Shown here: positions 18,646 through 27,414 of the stretch, piece after piece
Layout: every line of letters begins with the position of its first letter
Position numbering within the stretch: position 1 is the stretch's first letter
DNA from: Heminiphilus faecis
Lineage (GTDB): Bacteria > Bacteroidota > Bacteroidia > Bacteroidales > Muribaculaceae
Reading direction: 5' to 3'
Length of the DNA: 64,000 bases
NCBI RefSeq assembly: GCF_008728965.1
Contig: NZ_VSMC01000008.1
Location: forward strand, 1 to 64,000
Program-made: the position numbers and the translations under genes
Notes under the pieces: model-generated
What the model saw: only the letters and a program-made list of their open reading frames with translations
Told to the model about the DNA's origin: nothing
Databases searched by the model: none

Positions 18646-19140
18646 TCATACGGCCAACGGACCTTGAGCCGAGGGAGGCCCGGACTCCATGGGCGCCGTA
18701 TTGCCGGCTATGTACTGTTCTAGGTACTCCTTGTACAGGAAGAGCGGTATGCGGTCTATGCCGTTGCAGGCAAGCAGCGACGACACTCGGTCGACCTCCG
18801 ACTTGAGCTGACCGTGCGTAAGGCTGCAGCGCTTGGCAAGATGGCGTATGTACTTACGGTCCTGCTTCACAAGACGACCTGCTTCGACGACGGAGGGTGC
18901 CCGGTACACCCCAGCAGCGGCCTCGCGGCGACGGCGCTGATAGGATGCGGCCTTGGCCCGGCGGTCTATCACCGGTTTAAGAAGATTGAACACGCATTGT
19001 GCTATCGGATGCAGCCCGGCAGGACCGGCACCAGTCTTCTGATACTCCCTGATGGCATCGGTAAGCGGCTGATGAAGTTCTGCGGGAAGCATGGCTATGG
19101 ACTCGCTCCATGCCTTGTCAAATTTAGGTGTGCGTTTCAT
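18646..19140 (-). CDS. Hypothetical phage-type protein with basic middle region
   Basis: A protein of about 164 residues with no assigned function. The start MKRTPKFDKAWSESIAMLP at 19140 is preferred because a -7 box at 19174-19181 would place an earlier start upstream of transcription. The N-terminal half (AIREYQKTGAGPAGLHPIAQ, VFNLLKPVIDRRAKAAS) resembles short N-terminal domains seen in phage and mobile-element proteins of Bacteroidetes that precede DNA-replication modules. The remainder is basic and helical with a Gly/Pro/Ala-rich end. It stands alone between the candidate small RNA and nifJ, and could be a remnant of an integrated element. Confidence 0.55.
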   Translation of the reverse strand: MKRTPKFDKAWSESIAMLPAELHQPLTDAIREYQKTGAGPAGLHPIAQCVFNLLKPVIDRRAKAASYQRRRREAAAGVYRAPSVVEAGRLVKQDRKYIRHLAKRCSLTHGQLKSEVDRVSSLLACNGIDRIPLFLYKEYLEQYIAGNTAPMESGPPSAQGPLAV

Positions 19141-19173
19141 AATATGATGATTGGTTAAAGTGTTGTTTTCCCG

Positions 19174-19181
19174 CAAAGATA
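19174..19181 (-). promoter_or_regulatory. -7 box of the 18646-19140 gene
   Basis: TATCTTTG on the minus strand, 33 bp before the ATG at 19140. It decides the start of that gene. Confidence 0.5.
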
Positions 19182-19354
19182 ATATGACAGGCCACCGTTT
19201 TTATGCACAATCGGGTATTAACACTTTGTCCCGGGCCCAAACGACTGTCATGAGGCATATTAAACCGTCATTTAACGCATGTTAATGCAGAAAAAACTCA
19301 ATAACAATTAATATACTGTATTAACGGCTTTTCACGTAAACGAATTACGTATTT

Positions 19355-19386
19355 TTTGGCGATTAACGGATTAATATGTAATTTTG
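19355..19386 (+). promoter_or_regulatory. Promoter of nifJ/por
   Basis: TTTG (19355-19358), 20 bp spacer and TAATTTTG (19379-19386), a full consensus match. The predicted leader of about 65 nt is A/T rich. Confidence 0.68.
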
Positions 19387-19458
19387 CCGTAATAACATTT
19401 ATATTATTGAATAGAGAGAATTAAATTTATATTTCCCTATAAAATAGATTACACAATT

Positions 19459-22400
19459 ATGAGTAAAGAAAAGAAATTCTTGACCTGTGATGGTAATCAG
19501 GCTGCAGCCCATGTGAGCTACATGTTCTCGGAAGTTGCCGCTATATACCCCATCACTCCGTCGTCGACAATGGCTGAATATGTCGACGAGTGGGCTGCCG
19601 CAGGCCGCAAAAACATCTTCGGTGAAACTGTACTGGTTCAGGAGATGCAGTCTGAAGGCGGAGCCGCCGGTGCCGTTCACGGTTCACTTCAGGCCGGTGC
19701 TCTCACCACTACTTACACGGCATCGCAGGGTCTTCTTCTTATGATCCCCAACATGTACAAGATCGCGGGCGAACTGCTCCCCTGCGTATTCCATGTTTCG
19801 GCTCGTACATTGGCTTCTCACGCGCTCAGCATCTTCGGTGACCATCAAGACGTAATGTCGGTGCGTCAGACCGGATTTGCCATGCTTGCCGAGGGTTCCG
19901 TACAGGAAGTTATGGACCTCTCAGGCGTAGCACACCTCGCCACATTGAAATCACGCGTGCCTTTCGTCAACTTCTTTGACGGTTTCCGCACATCGCACGA
20001 AATACAGAAAATCGAAATGCTCGATAACGACGATCTTGCTCCTCTGGTTGACCATGAAGCAATCGCCGACTTCCGCGCACGCGCCCTTAGCCCCTCCAAC
20101 CCCGTGGCCCGCGGTATGGCTGAAAACGGCGACGTATTCTTCCAGCACCGCGAAGCGTGCAACAAGTACTACGACGCGGTGCCCGCCATCGTCGAAGAGT
20201 ACATGGACAAGATATCCGAAATCACCGGTCGCAAATACGGCTTGTTCAACTACTACGGAGCTCCCGATGCCGAACGCGTCATCATAGCCATGGGTTCTGT
20301 CACCCAGTCGGCTCAGGAAGCTATCGACTACCTCGTTGAGCAAGGCGAAAAAGTAGGTCTTGTATCGGTACACCTCTACCGCCCGTTCTCGGCAAAGCAC
20401 TTCCTCGCGGCAGTACCCAAGACTGCAAAGCGCATAGCCGTGCTTGACCGCACCAAAGAACCCGGAGCACAGGGCGAACCCCTGTACCTTGACGTGGTAG
20501 ACTGCTTCAAGGGTGTTGAAAACGCGCCCGTTATAGTAGGCGGCCGCTACGGTCTCGCTTCAAAGGACACAACTCCGGCCCAGATACTTTCCGTATACGA
20601 AAACCTCAGCCTCCCCGAACCCAAAAACGGCTTCACCCTCGGCATCGTGGACGACGTGACATACCTGTCACTCCCGATGAAGGCCGAAGTAGCTCTCGGC
20701 GACAAGAGCACTTACGAAGCCAAGTTCTTCGGTCTCGGAGCCGACGGTACGGTAGGAGCCAACAAGAACTCCGTAAAAATCATCGGAGACAACACCAACA
20801 AGTATTGTCAGGCTTACTTCGCTTACGACTCCAAGAAGTCGGGCGGCTTCACCTGCTCACACCTGCGTTTCGGCGACAAGCCTATCCGCTCCACTTACTT
20901 GGTGACAACCCCCAACTTCGTGGCATGTCATGTACAGGCTTATCTGCACATGTATGACGTGACCCGTGGTCTGCGCGACGGCGGCACATTCCTCCTCAAC
21001 ACCATCTGGGAAGGCGACGAACTCGCCAAGAACCTACCCAACAAGGTTAAGCGCTACTTCGCCGAGCACAACATAACGGTATACTATATCAACGCCACCA
21101 AGATAGCTCAGGAGATAGGTCTGGGCAACCGCACCAACACCATACTCCAGTCGGCATTCTTCCGCATCACAGAAGTGATACCCGTTGACCTCGCCATCGA
21201 GCAGATGAAGAAATTCATCGTAAAGAGCTACGGCAAGAAAGGTCAGGATGTCGTTGACAAGAACTACGCTGCCGTAGACCGCGGAGGAGAGTACAAGGTA
21301 CTTCCCGTAGATCCCGCATGGGCACAGCTCCCCAACGATCCGGAAGTGGCCAACAACGACCCCGAATTCATAAACAAGGTAGTACGCCCCATCAACGCTC
21401 AGGACGGCGATCTGCTCCCTGTATCGGCATTTACAGAAGCCGACGGCACATGGCAGCAGGGCACAGCCAAGTACGAGAAGCGCGGTGTGGCCGCTTTCGT
21501 TCCCGAATGGAAAGAGGAAAACTGTATACAGTGCAACAAGTGTGCCTATGTTTGTCCTCACGCCGCCATACGCCCGTTCGTCCTCACTCCCGAGGAGATG
21601 CAGGCCGCACCTTTCGGCGAAGATGCCACTATACCGGCTATCGGCAAGACATTTACCGGCATGCGCTTCATGCAGGCCGTCGACGTGCTTGACTGTCTCG
21701 GATGCAGCAACTGCGTTGACGTATGTCCCGGCAAGAAGGGCGTGAAAGCTCTTGAGATGAAGCCCCTCGAGACACAACTCGACATCCAGAAAAACTGGGA
21801 TTACTGCGTTGAGTCTGTTAAATCAAAGGCTCACCTCGTCGACGTTAAAGCCAACGTCAAGAACTCGCAGTTTGCCACTCCGCTCTTCGAATTCTCGGGA
21901 GCATGCTCCGGCTGCGGCGAAACTCCGTACGTAAAACTTATAACCCAGCTCTTCGGCGATCGCGAGGTAGTGGCCAACGCTACCGGATGTAGCTCAATCT
22001 ACTCAGGCTCGGTGCCCTCGACTCCCTACACAAAGGACGAGAACGGACGCGGTCCGGCATGGGCCAACTCCCTCTTCGAGGACTTCTGCGAATTCGGCCT
22101 CGGTATGACCATCGCCAACGAAAAGATGCGTGCCCGTCTTGACAACGACGTGCGTGCTCTGCTCGACTGCCCCAACTGCAGCGACGCCATCAAGTCGCTC
22201 GCCACTCAGTGGCTCGACGAAAAGGATAACGCCGACCGCAGCCGCGAGATAGCCGACGCTCTCGTGCCCCTGATGGAGCAGTGCGGTTGCGACGCCTGCA
22301 AGAAGGTACTCCAGCTCAAACACTACCTCATCAAGCGCAGCCAGTGGATCATCGGCGGTGACGGTGCATCATACGACATAGGCTTCGGCGGTCTTGACCA

Positions 22401-23028
22401 CGTCATAGCATCAGGCAAAGATGTCAACATCCTCGTACTCGACACCGAAGTATACTCCAACACCGGCGGTCAGGCCTCTAAAGCCACTCCTATCGGCGCA
22501 ATCGCCAAATTTGCCGCATCGGGCAAGCGTATCCGCAAAAAAGACCTCGGTCTTATAGCCACAACCTACGGCTATGTTTACGTAGCACAGGTGGCTATGG
22601 GCGCCGATCAGGCCCAGACCCTCAAAGCCATACGCGAGGCTGAGGCTTACGACGGACCTTCGCTGGTCATCGCTTACGCACCCTGTATCAACCACGGCAT
22701 CAAAGCCGGCATGGGCAAAGCACAGCAGGAAGAGGCCAACGCAGTAGCATGCGGTTACTGGCAGCTCTGGCGCTATAACCCCGCCGCCGAGCTTGAAGGC
22801 AAGAACCCCTTCACTCTCGACAGCAAGGAACCTAACTGGGATGCCTTTGAAGACTTCCTCAAAGGCGAGGTACGCTACGCTTCCGTAATGAAGCAGTATC
22901 CCGCCGAAGCAGCCGAGCTCTTCGCTGCCGCCAAGTCCAACGCCCAGTGGCGCTACAACAACTACCGCCGTCTCGCCCTCCAGCAGTGGGGAGTCGACCC
23001 GGAAGTAGAAACCCTTGAAAACAAATAA
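19459..23028 (+). CDS. nifJ: Pyruvate:ferredoxin (flavodoxin) oxidoreductase
   Basis: Converts pyruvate and CoA to acetyl-CoA and CO2 while reducing ferredoxin, the key step of anaerobic pyruvate use. The single 1189-residue chain has the fused order typical of Bacteroidetes: domain I with the YPITPSSTMAE motif, gamma domain, a two-cluster ferredoxin domain with CIQCNKCAYVCP (about residue 689) and CLGCSNCVDVCP (about 746), and the thiamine-diphosphate domain with GGDGASYDIGFGG (about 966) and NTGGQASKATP. Extra Cys residues for the proximal cluster are seen in GACSGCGETPY. It has its own strong promoter and terminator, with codon use typical of a highly expressed gene. Confidence 0.97.
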   Translation: MSKEKKFLTCDGNQAAAHVSYMFSEVAAIYPITPSSTMAEYVDEWAAAGRKNIFGETVLVQEMQSEGGAAGAVHGSLQAGALTTTYTASQGLLLMIPNMYKIAGELLPCVFHVSARTLASHALSIFGDHQDVMSVRQTGFAMLAEGSVQEVMDLSGVAHLATLKSRVPFVNFFDGFRTSHEIQKIEMLDNDDLAPLVDHEAIADFRARALSPSNPVARGMAENGDVFFQHREACNKYYDAVPAIVEEYMDKISEITGRKYGLFNYYGAPDAERVIIAMGSVTQSAQEAIDYLVEQGEKVGLVSVHLYRPFSAKHFLAAVPKTAKRIAVLDRTKEPGAQGEPLYLDVVDCFKGVENAPVIVGGRYGLASKDTTPAQILSVYENLSLPEPKNGFTLGIVDDVTYLSLPMKAEVALGDKSTYEAKFFGLGADGTVGANKNSVKIIGDNTNKYCQAYFAYDSKKSGGFTCSHLRFGDKPIRSTYLVTTPNFVACHVQAYLHMYDVTRGLRDGGTFLLNTIWEGDELAKNLPNKVKRYFAEHNITVYYINATKIAQEIGLGNRTNTILQSAFFRITEVIPVDLAIEQMKKFIVKSYGKKGQDVVDKNYAAVDRGGEYKVLPVDPAWAQLPNDPEVANNDPEFINKVVRPINAQDGDLLPVSAFTEADGTWQQGTAKYEKRGVAAFVPEWKEENCIQCNKCAYVCPHAAIRPFVLTPEEMQAAPFGEDATIPAIGKTFTGMRFMQAVDVLDCLGCSNCVDVCPGKKGVKALEMKPLETQLDIQKNWDYCVESVKSKAHLVDVKANVKNSQFATPLFEFSGACSGCGETPYVKLITQLFGDREVVANATGCSSIYSGSVPSTPYTKDENGRGPAWANSLFEDFCEFGLGMTIANEKMRARLDNDVRALLDCPNCSDAIKSLATQWLDEKDNADRSREIADALVPLMEQCGCDACKKVLQLKHYLIKRSQWIIGGDGASYDIGFGGLDHVIASGKDVNILVLDTEVYSNTGGQASKATPIGAIAKFAASGKRIRKKDLGLIATTYGYVYVAQVAMGADQAQTLKAIREAEAYDGPSLVIAYAPCINHGIKAGMGKAQQEEANAVACGYWQLWRYNPAAELEGKNPFTLDSKEPNWDAFEDFLKGEVRYASVMKQYPAEAAELFAAAKSNAQWRYNNYRRLALQQWGVDPEVETLENK

Positions 23029-23053
23029 GCCATACAGCTTACCCAACTCCGAC

Positions 23054-23087
23054 AGCGAGGCAGTGCCGACTCCGGCACTGCCTCGCT
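23054..23087 (+). terminator. Terminator of nifJ
   Basis: A perfect 15-bp stem (AGCGAGGCAGTGCCG with CGGCACTGCCTCGCT) and a four-base loop, followed by CCGTTTTAC, 25 bases after the stop. Confidence 0.85.
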
Positions 23088-23236
23088 CCGTTTTACACCC
23101 AACGCATCACCAACCGTCCACTACCGTATAAAACATGCTTTAAAAGCATATTGAACATAATCAAAAATACAACCCGTATTCATTCGGAATCATAATTTAA
23201 AAGTAAGAGGATTTTTTAATTTACCTTAATAATATA

Positions 23237-23267
23237 TTGCGCGTATTAAAATTTGTCATTATCTTTG
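23237..23267 (+). promoter_or_regulatory. Promoter of the structured leader and envelope caspase cluster
   Basis: TTG (23237-23239), 20 bp and TATCTTTG (23260-23267). Transcription should begin near 23274, about 370 bases ahead of the first coding region. Confidence 0.65.
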
Positions 23268-23273
23268 CGATTA

Positions 23274-23625
23274 CAGATCGCATCACAGAAGCCCTGATCC
23301 GGGGTTAAGCGAGGCGGGAAGTAATTGACATAATAAAGCGTTTATCCGCGCTGATTCTTGACGGACAGAAATTCTCGCAAAATTTCATTATCAAAGTCAA
23401 GTGTCGAGCAACGGTAGATGCCCGTGGATATGTAATTATCTTGTATTCGGTAAATACATCTCGCGAGAGATGCTACCGGATTCTTTGATTGCATATATTG
23501 GCGTGGGCTTCTGCGTTGCCGTCCGACTTTGATAGGGCAATGCGAGAAGCCTCTGTTCGTAGGACGGTAACTGATACAGACTCTCACGCTTTTTTTGTAA
23601 CCGGTTGGACCGTGAGTCTTCCAAC
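23274..23625 (+). ncRNA. Long structured RNA or 5' leader with a predicted pseudoknot
   Basis: About 350 nt after a strong promoter contain no plus-strand gene but extensive complementarity. CGGTAG (23412-23417) pairs with CTACCG (23473-23478), enclosing CATCTC-GCGA-GAGATG (23457-23472) closed by a GNRA tetraloop. A 15-bp stem (23506-23520 with 23536-23551, one bulge) has a loop whose GACTTTGATA (23525-23534) is fully complementary to TATCAAAGTC at 23389-23398, predicting a 10-bp pseudoknot. GGACGG at 23562 could compete for CCGTCC at 23519. A last hairpin (23578-23588 with 23611-23619) precedes the ATG at 23645 by 25 bases. It may be a regulatory leader of the cluster or an independent RNA; I cannot name its family. 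Confidence 0.6.
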
Positions 23626-23644
23626 AAAATTTTCATAATCCTCT

Positions 23645-24322
23645 ATGAGAACGATTATTTGGGGACTGCTGTCAATAGTGATGGTACTTGCATCAGACAA
23701 CTGTTATGCACAGTCATCAAAGGAGCAACGCAAAGAACGTCAGGAATTGGCAAAAGCATCAAAGAAAGAGCTTAACGAAAAGGCAAGCAAGGCAGCACGC
23801 AAAGAGGCCAAACGCCTCTCGAAAGAAGGCTGGAAAACCGCTCCCGGAGCGCTACCTCTGGAAAAACAGTTAGACAAATCGTATATGATGCAGTATCAAT
23901 ATGATCCCGACGGTTTTCCGCAGTTCATAATGGCCGAGGCCATGAGTGTAGGAGGAAACTACGATGCTGCAAAAATGCAGGCTCTCGAGCTCGCCAAGCA
24001 GAATCTCGCAGGCCAGATACAAACCGAGATAACCGGACTGATCGAGAACACGGTAGCCAATGAGCAGATGGACCAGAGCGAGGCCTCATCAGTTACCCGC
24101 AGCGTAATGGCAAGTAAGAATCTGATATCGCAGAGCATAGGCAGGGTTGTTCCGGTAACGGAGACCTATCGTGTAGTAAACGGCAATAACCGGGAGGTCC
24201 TCATACGTATAGCCTACAGTCAGGCTATGGCAAAAGCAGCAGCCAAAAAGGCTGTCAAAAAGGATCTTGAAGAACGTGGCGACTCGCTCCACAACAAACT
24301 GGACGAACTGTTAGGCTGGTAA
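23645..24322 (+). CDS. LPP20-like exported protein
   Basis: A protein of 225 residues with a signal peptide ending near NCYAQ (residue 23), a highly charged Lys/Glu/Ala-rich helix (about 25-65) and a C-terminal domain resembling LPP20-type proteins: AMSVGGNYDAAKMQALELAK, then GLIENTVANEQMDQ and a VVNGNNREVLIRIAYSQ strand. LPP20 proteins are small envelope proteins of unknown function in Helicobacter and Bacteroidetes. There is no lipobox Cys, so it is probably soluble in the periplasm. It is the first gene after the structured leader and lies 9 bp before the DUF4384 protein, with an AGGAG in between. Confidence 0.65.
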   Translation: MRTIIWGLLSIVMVLASDNCYAQSSKEQRKERQELAKASKKELNEKASKAARKEAKRLSKEGWKTAPGALPLEKQLDKSYMMQYQYDPDGFPQFIMAEAMSVGGNYDAAKMQALELAKQNLAGQIQTEITGLIENTVANEQMDQSEASSVTRSVMASKNLISQSIGRVVPVTETYRVVNGNNREVLIRIAYSQAMAKAAAKKAVKKDLEERGDSLHNKLDELLGW

Positions 24323-24331
24323 TTCAGGAGT

Positions 24332-25204
24332 ATGAAACGCGTCGTCATTTACTCATTATTCATGGCGTTGTCATTTCTACCGGCCATTGCCGGACGTACA
24401 GCCACCGTGTCAGTAGAATACATCTACCACATACCCGAGAACGTGTCTCCGACAGAGGCCCGCGAAATTGCTTTCCAGCGTGCCCAAATTCAAGCCATCG
24501 CCGATGAGTTTGGCACAACAGTCACTCAAACGACATCCGTGACAATCGATACAAGCAACGAGGAAACCACTTCGGAATTCCTGTCGATAGGCGGCAGCGA
24601 CCTTAAAGGAGAATGGGTTGAAACCATAGGCGAGCCCGTCTACGAGTATATTACCGACGGAGATGCACTGGCTGTCCGGGTAAAAGCCAAAGGACGCATA
24701 CGTGAATTGAAGGATTTCCGCATTCCTTTCGACGTAAAGATACTCCGCAACGGCATAGAAGACAGTCATGAAAGTGATAATTTCTTGTCAGGCGACGATA
24801 TGTTTATGTCATTCAACGCGTCAGCGCCGGGTTATCTGAGCATATATCTTATTGACGCAAACAGACAGGCTTTCTGTCTGCTGCCGTACTCACAACAGGA
24901 AAACGGACTGTTTCAGGTAAAAGGCAATAAGAAATACCTGTTTTTTCATCCCGACTATTCGGCCGACATCGAAAAAATGGTGGTCGACCAGTTGACTTTG
25001 GATACTTCGGTGGAGCGTGAGCGGAATAAAATCGTCGTATTGTTTTCACCGAATAAATTCTATAAAGCCGCCGACAGCGCCACATCTGCCGATGTTCCGA
25101 GAAATTTAGGTTATGACGATTTCAAGAAATGGCTTGTAAACCTGAAAAAACGCGATGTCGACCTATCTGTTACAGAAAAATCCATTGTCATATGCCGTCA
25201 TTGA
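24332..25204 (+). CDS. DUF4384 domain protein, exported
   Basis: A protein of 290 residues: signal peptide (about 1-20), an N-terminal LPP20-like beta-alpha domain (ATVSVEYIYHIPENVSPTEA, REIAFQRAQIQAIADEFG), then a DUF4384 domain at about 145-230 recognisable by DDMFMSFNASAPGYLSIYLI and NRQAFCLLPYSQQENG. DUF4384 is repeatedly found fused to or beside caspase-family proteins, which agrees with the caspase three genes downstream. Its biochemical role is unknown. It follows the preceding gene by 9 bp with an AGGAG ribosome-binding site and has about 120 bp before the next gene. Confidence 0.72.
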   Translation: MKRVVIYSLFMALSFLPAIAGRTATVSVEYIYHIPENVSPTEAREIAFQRAQIQAIADEFGTTVTQTTSVTIDTSNEETTSEFLSIGGSDLKGEWVETIGEPVYEYITDGDALAVRVKAKGRIRELKDFRIPFDVKILRNGIEDSHESDNFLSGDDMFMSFNASAPGYLSIYLIDANRQAFCLLPYSQQENGLFQVKGNKKYLFFHPDYSADIEKMVVDQLTLDTSVERERNKIVVLFSPNKFYKAADSATSADVPRNLGYDDFKKWLVNLKKRDVDLSVTEKSIVICRH

Positions 25205-25324
25205 CGTAACAAGCCTTATCCTGTCAAAAACAACCGGCATATGTGCAAGTAAAAGGCTCATTGCAATATGTCGGACATTACTTCAAACAATCCTGAGCCT
25301 CCATTTAATCAATCATTATCAGTC

Positions 25325-25606
25325 ATGAAAAAAATGATGAAATTTGCGTTTGCCTGCATTCTTGCACTTGGTGCGGCAAGCTGCGCCACAACAACACCCG
25401 TCGCCGCCACATCAAACCCCGTAGGCAACAAATGCGGTATCGCCAAAACCACCACCGTTCTGTCCATATTCGGCGGTTCAGCCGACTGCGGCATAAACAA
25501 AGCGGCCAAGAATGGCGGCATCACACGCATATCGCACGTCGACGCGTTCCAAAAAAACTACCTCGGCATCGTCACCATCTACGGTGTTAGAGTTTATGGC
25601 GAATAA
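25325..25606 (+). CDS. TRL-like family lipoprotein
   Basis: A 93-residue lipoprotein starting at MKKMMKFAFACILALGAASC (lipobox Cys about residue 20). The mature part contains SNPVGNKCGIAKTTTVLSIF, then GSADCGINKAAKNGGITRIS and LGIVTIYGVRVYGE, the pattern of the TRL family (tRNA-associated-locus-like lipoproteins). Function is unknown. The frame is open further upstream but the lipoprotein signal fixes the start. A strong terminator follows, so genes 23645-25606 may form one unit with partial read-through to the caspase genes. Confidence 0.75.
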   Translation: MKKMMKFAFACILALGAASCATTTPVAATSNPVGNKCGIAKTTTVLSIFGGSADCGINKAAKNGGITRISHVDAFQKNYLGIVTIYGVRVYGE

Positions 25607-25621
25607 TTACAAATAATCATA

Positions 25622-25675
25622 CAGATAAAGATATGGCCTGATTACAAAAATGGCCATGTCTTTATCTGAATCTTT
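25622..25675 (+). terminator. Terminator after the TRL-like gene
   Basis: CAGATAAAGA-T-ATGGCC pairs with GGCCAT-G-TCTTTATCTG (16 bp with one T/G mismatch), followed by a T-rich run. It splits the cluster into two parts, so the downstream genes may depend on read-through or a promoter I could not identify. Confidence 0.75.
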
Positions 25676-25693
25676 TTCCTTTCCATAGCCCAT

Positions 25694-26209
25694 ATGCTGA
25701 TTAAGTTACTACCGCTGCTGGTTTCCGTAATGGTATGCCTCAATATGCAAGCACAGTCGGCCGACGGCCGCTATATCAGCCGCATGACTCAAGACGGCAC
25801 TTTATATTTCATCAATCCGCAAAAACTGTCCAAAACCGAAGGGATAAAAAACTTTGAATATGACATGACTTTGCTGAGCTGGACCGACTCTGCTACCGTT
25901 AATTTCACATTCCGCTCCGGACTGATGGCAAAACCTGAAAACCTTGCAATACGTTCGGGAAATAATGTATTCAGATGTGATGCTTTCAAACCTTTATTTA
26001 TAGATATAAAAAAGAACAAATACGAAATACGTATCACATCCAGATTTCCGATATCCGTACTGGCCACGATACTCGACAATCCCGACCCTCCGATATTCGA
26101 CTTCACACAGGATGGCATACATAGACATGCCGCATATTCCGAAGGAGCATGGCGCAAAGACAGAAAAAAACTTAATGACATCTACCGTATTTATCTATAC
26201 TCAAAATGA
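25694..26209 (+). CDS. Exported protein of unknown function
   Basis: A protein of 171 residues with a signal peptide (MLIKLLPLLVSVMVCLNMQAQ). The mature part is rich in beta strands and contains GTLYFINPQKLSKTEGIKNF, a YDMTLLSWTDSATVNFTFRS segment and an FIDIKKNKYEIRITSRF strand. I do not recognise a domain. Its stop overlaps the start of the caspase gene in an ATGA arrangement, so the two are translationally coupled and probably act together; a chaperone, substrate or inhibitor of the protease is possible but not shown. Confidence 0.7.
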   Translation: MLIKLLPLLVSVMVCLNMQAQSADGRYISRMTQDGTLYFINPQKLSKTEGIKNFEYDMTLLSWTDSATVNFTFRSGLMAKPENLAIRSGNNVFRCDAFKPLFIDIKKNKYEIRITSRFPISVLATILDNPDPPIFDFTQDGIHRHAAYSEGAWRKDRKKLNDIYRIYLYSK

Positions 26210-27414
26210 AACATTGTACTATAACCGGACTGATACTGACTGTTCTTGCCATCTGTCTAACGCAAATAGACGCACAGGCGGCAAAAACAGTCAAAATCAA
26301 ACTGACAGGCACAGCCTTTGAAAACATACTGATGACAGTAGGACAATCAGGACGCACCGAAGTCATTTCACAGATGCCGTACATACTGGAAGTGCCCAAA
26401 AGCGAATTGCCGCTAAAACTCAAATTCCAGTCGGAACATTATCTTTATTTCGACATAGATGTACCCAAAAAACCTTATGACACGACAGGTCATGTATATC
26501 TGGTAAAGGTCAACGAAACAGCCACCAACTGGAACTACAATAATCTCGCCGCGAATTCTGCAAACGCACCGCATAATGCACCTGTCATGGGCCAGACAAT
26601 TCTCGACGGACCGGTAAAAGGTCTCGACTTGAGCCGGAAAATAAACGTAGCCCCCGTGACCGGAGCAATAAATGACAAGACCGTAGCTGTAATAATTTGC
26701 AATGAAGAATATGAAATGGCGGAAAATGTCGATAACGCCACAAACGACGGTCTTGCATTTAAAGAATACTGCATAAAGACCCTCGGCATACCGAGCCGGA
26801 ATATAAAGTATGGCGAAAATCTCTCATTCGGCAAAATGAGAAAGAACATCAACGACGCTCTCGACTTAGCCGGGTTGTTTAACGACGAGGCCAAACTTAT
26901 AGTATACTATGCCGGTCACGGTATTCCCGACAACAAGACCAAAGACGCATTTCTTATGCCGGTGGATGCCGATGGCACGGACACAGACATATGCCTTTCG
27001 CTTAAAGGGCTCTATGACAAGCTCAACGCCTCTGACCTGAAGCAGTGTGTGGTTTTCCTCGATGCATGCTTCAGCGGGGAGCAGCGCGACGGCAGCATGA
27101 TTGTAGCCGCACGTGGAGTTAAAATCAAGCCAAAGGAGGCCGAGCCACAAGGCAAGACCGTTGTTTTCAGCGCCACTTCCGGTAACGAGACAGCCTTCTC
27201 CTATAAACAGGAGAACCACGGGCTCTTTACCTATTATCTGCTGGACAAACTTCAGTCAAGCAAGGGTAAGGCTTCTTTAGGCGAACTTGCCGAACACCTA
27301 AAGGAAAAGGTCTCCATAGCCTCGCGCCAGATAAACAATATGCCTCAGACTCCTACCGTATCGGTAGCCGCCGGAGTATCGGACAACTGGAAATCGTTAA
27401 AGCTGAACAAATGA
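26206..27414 (+). CDS. Caspase-family (C14) protease, exported
   Basis: A 402-residue protein with a signal peptide (about 1-25), an N-terminal beta-rich domain (about 26-120, VKIKLTGTAFENILMTVG) and a caspase/metacaspase p20-like domain from about 160. The catalytic dyad is complete: His238 in IVYYAGHG and Cys288 in FLDACFSG. VAVIICNEEYEMAENVDNAT at the domain start and VVFSATSGNETAFSY near 320 complete the fold. Most described bacterial caspase-like defence effectors are cytosolic; here the leader points to the periplasm or surface. It overlaps the gene before and the lipoprotein after it by four bases each (ATGA), giving a tightly coupled set with the transglutaminase-like gene. Confidence 0.88.
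   Translation: MKHCTITGLILTVLAICLTQIDAQAAKTVKIKLTGTAFENILMTVGQSGRTEVISQMPYILEVPKSELPLKLKFQSEHYLYFDIDVPKKPYDTTGHVYLVKVNETATNWNYNNLAANSANAPHNAPVMGQTILDGPVKGLDLSRKINVAPVTGAINDKTVAVIICNEEYEMAENVDNATNDGLAFKEYCIKTLGIPSRNIKYGENLSFGKMRKNINDALDLAGLFNDEAKLIVYYAGHGIPDNKTKDAFLMPVDADGTDTDICLSLKGLYDKLNASDLKQCVVFLDACFSGEQRDGSMIVAARGVKIKPKEAEPQGKTVVFSATSGNETAFSYKQENHGLFTYYLLDKLQSSKGKASLGELAEHLKEKVSIASRQINNMPQTPTVSVAAGVSDNWKSLKLNK

Noticed and set aside
18646-19140. A prophage or integrated element around the phage-like gene
   Set aside because: No integrase, structural genes or attachment-site repeats are seen; a single orphan gene is not enough.
23342-23636. Two minus-strand frames of 66 and 81 codons inside the structured leader
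   Set aside because: They are antisense to the predicted RNA, have no promoter or signal features, and the pairing pattern explains the sequence better than coding does.
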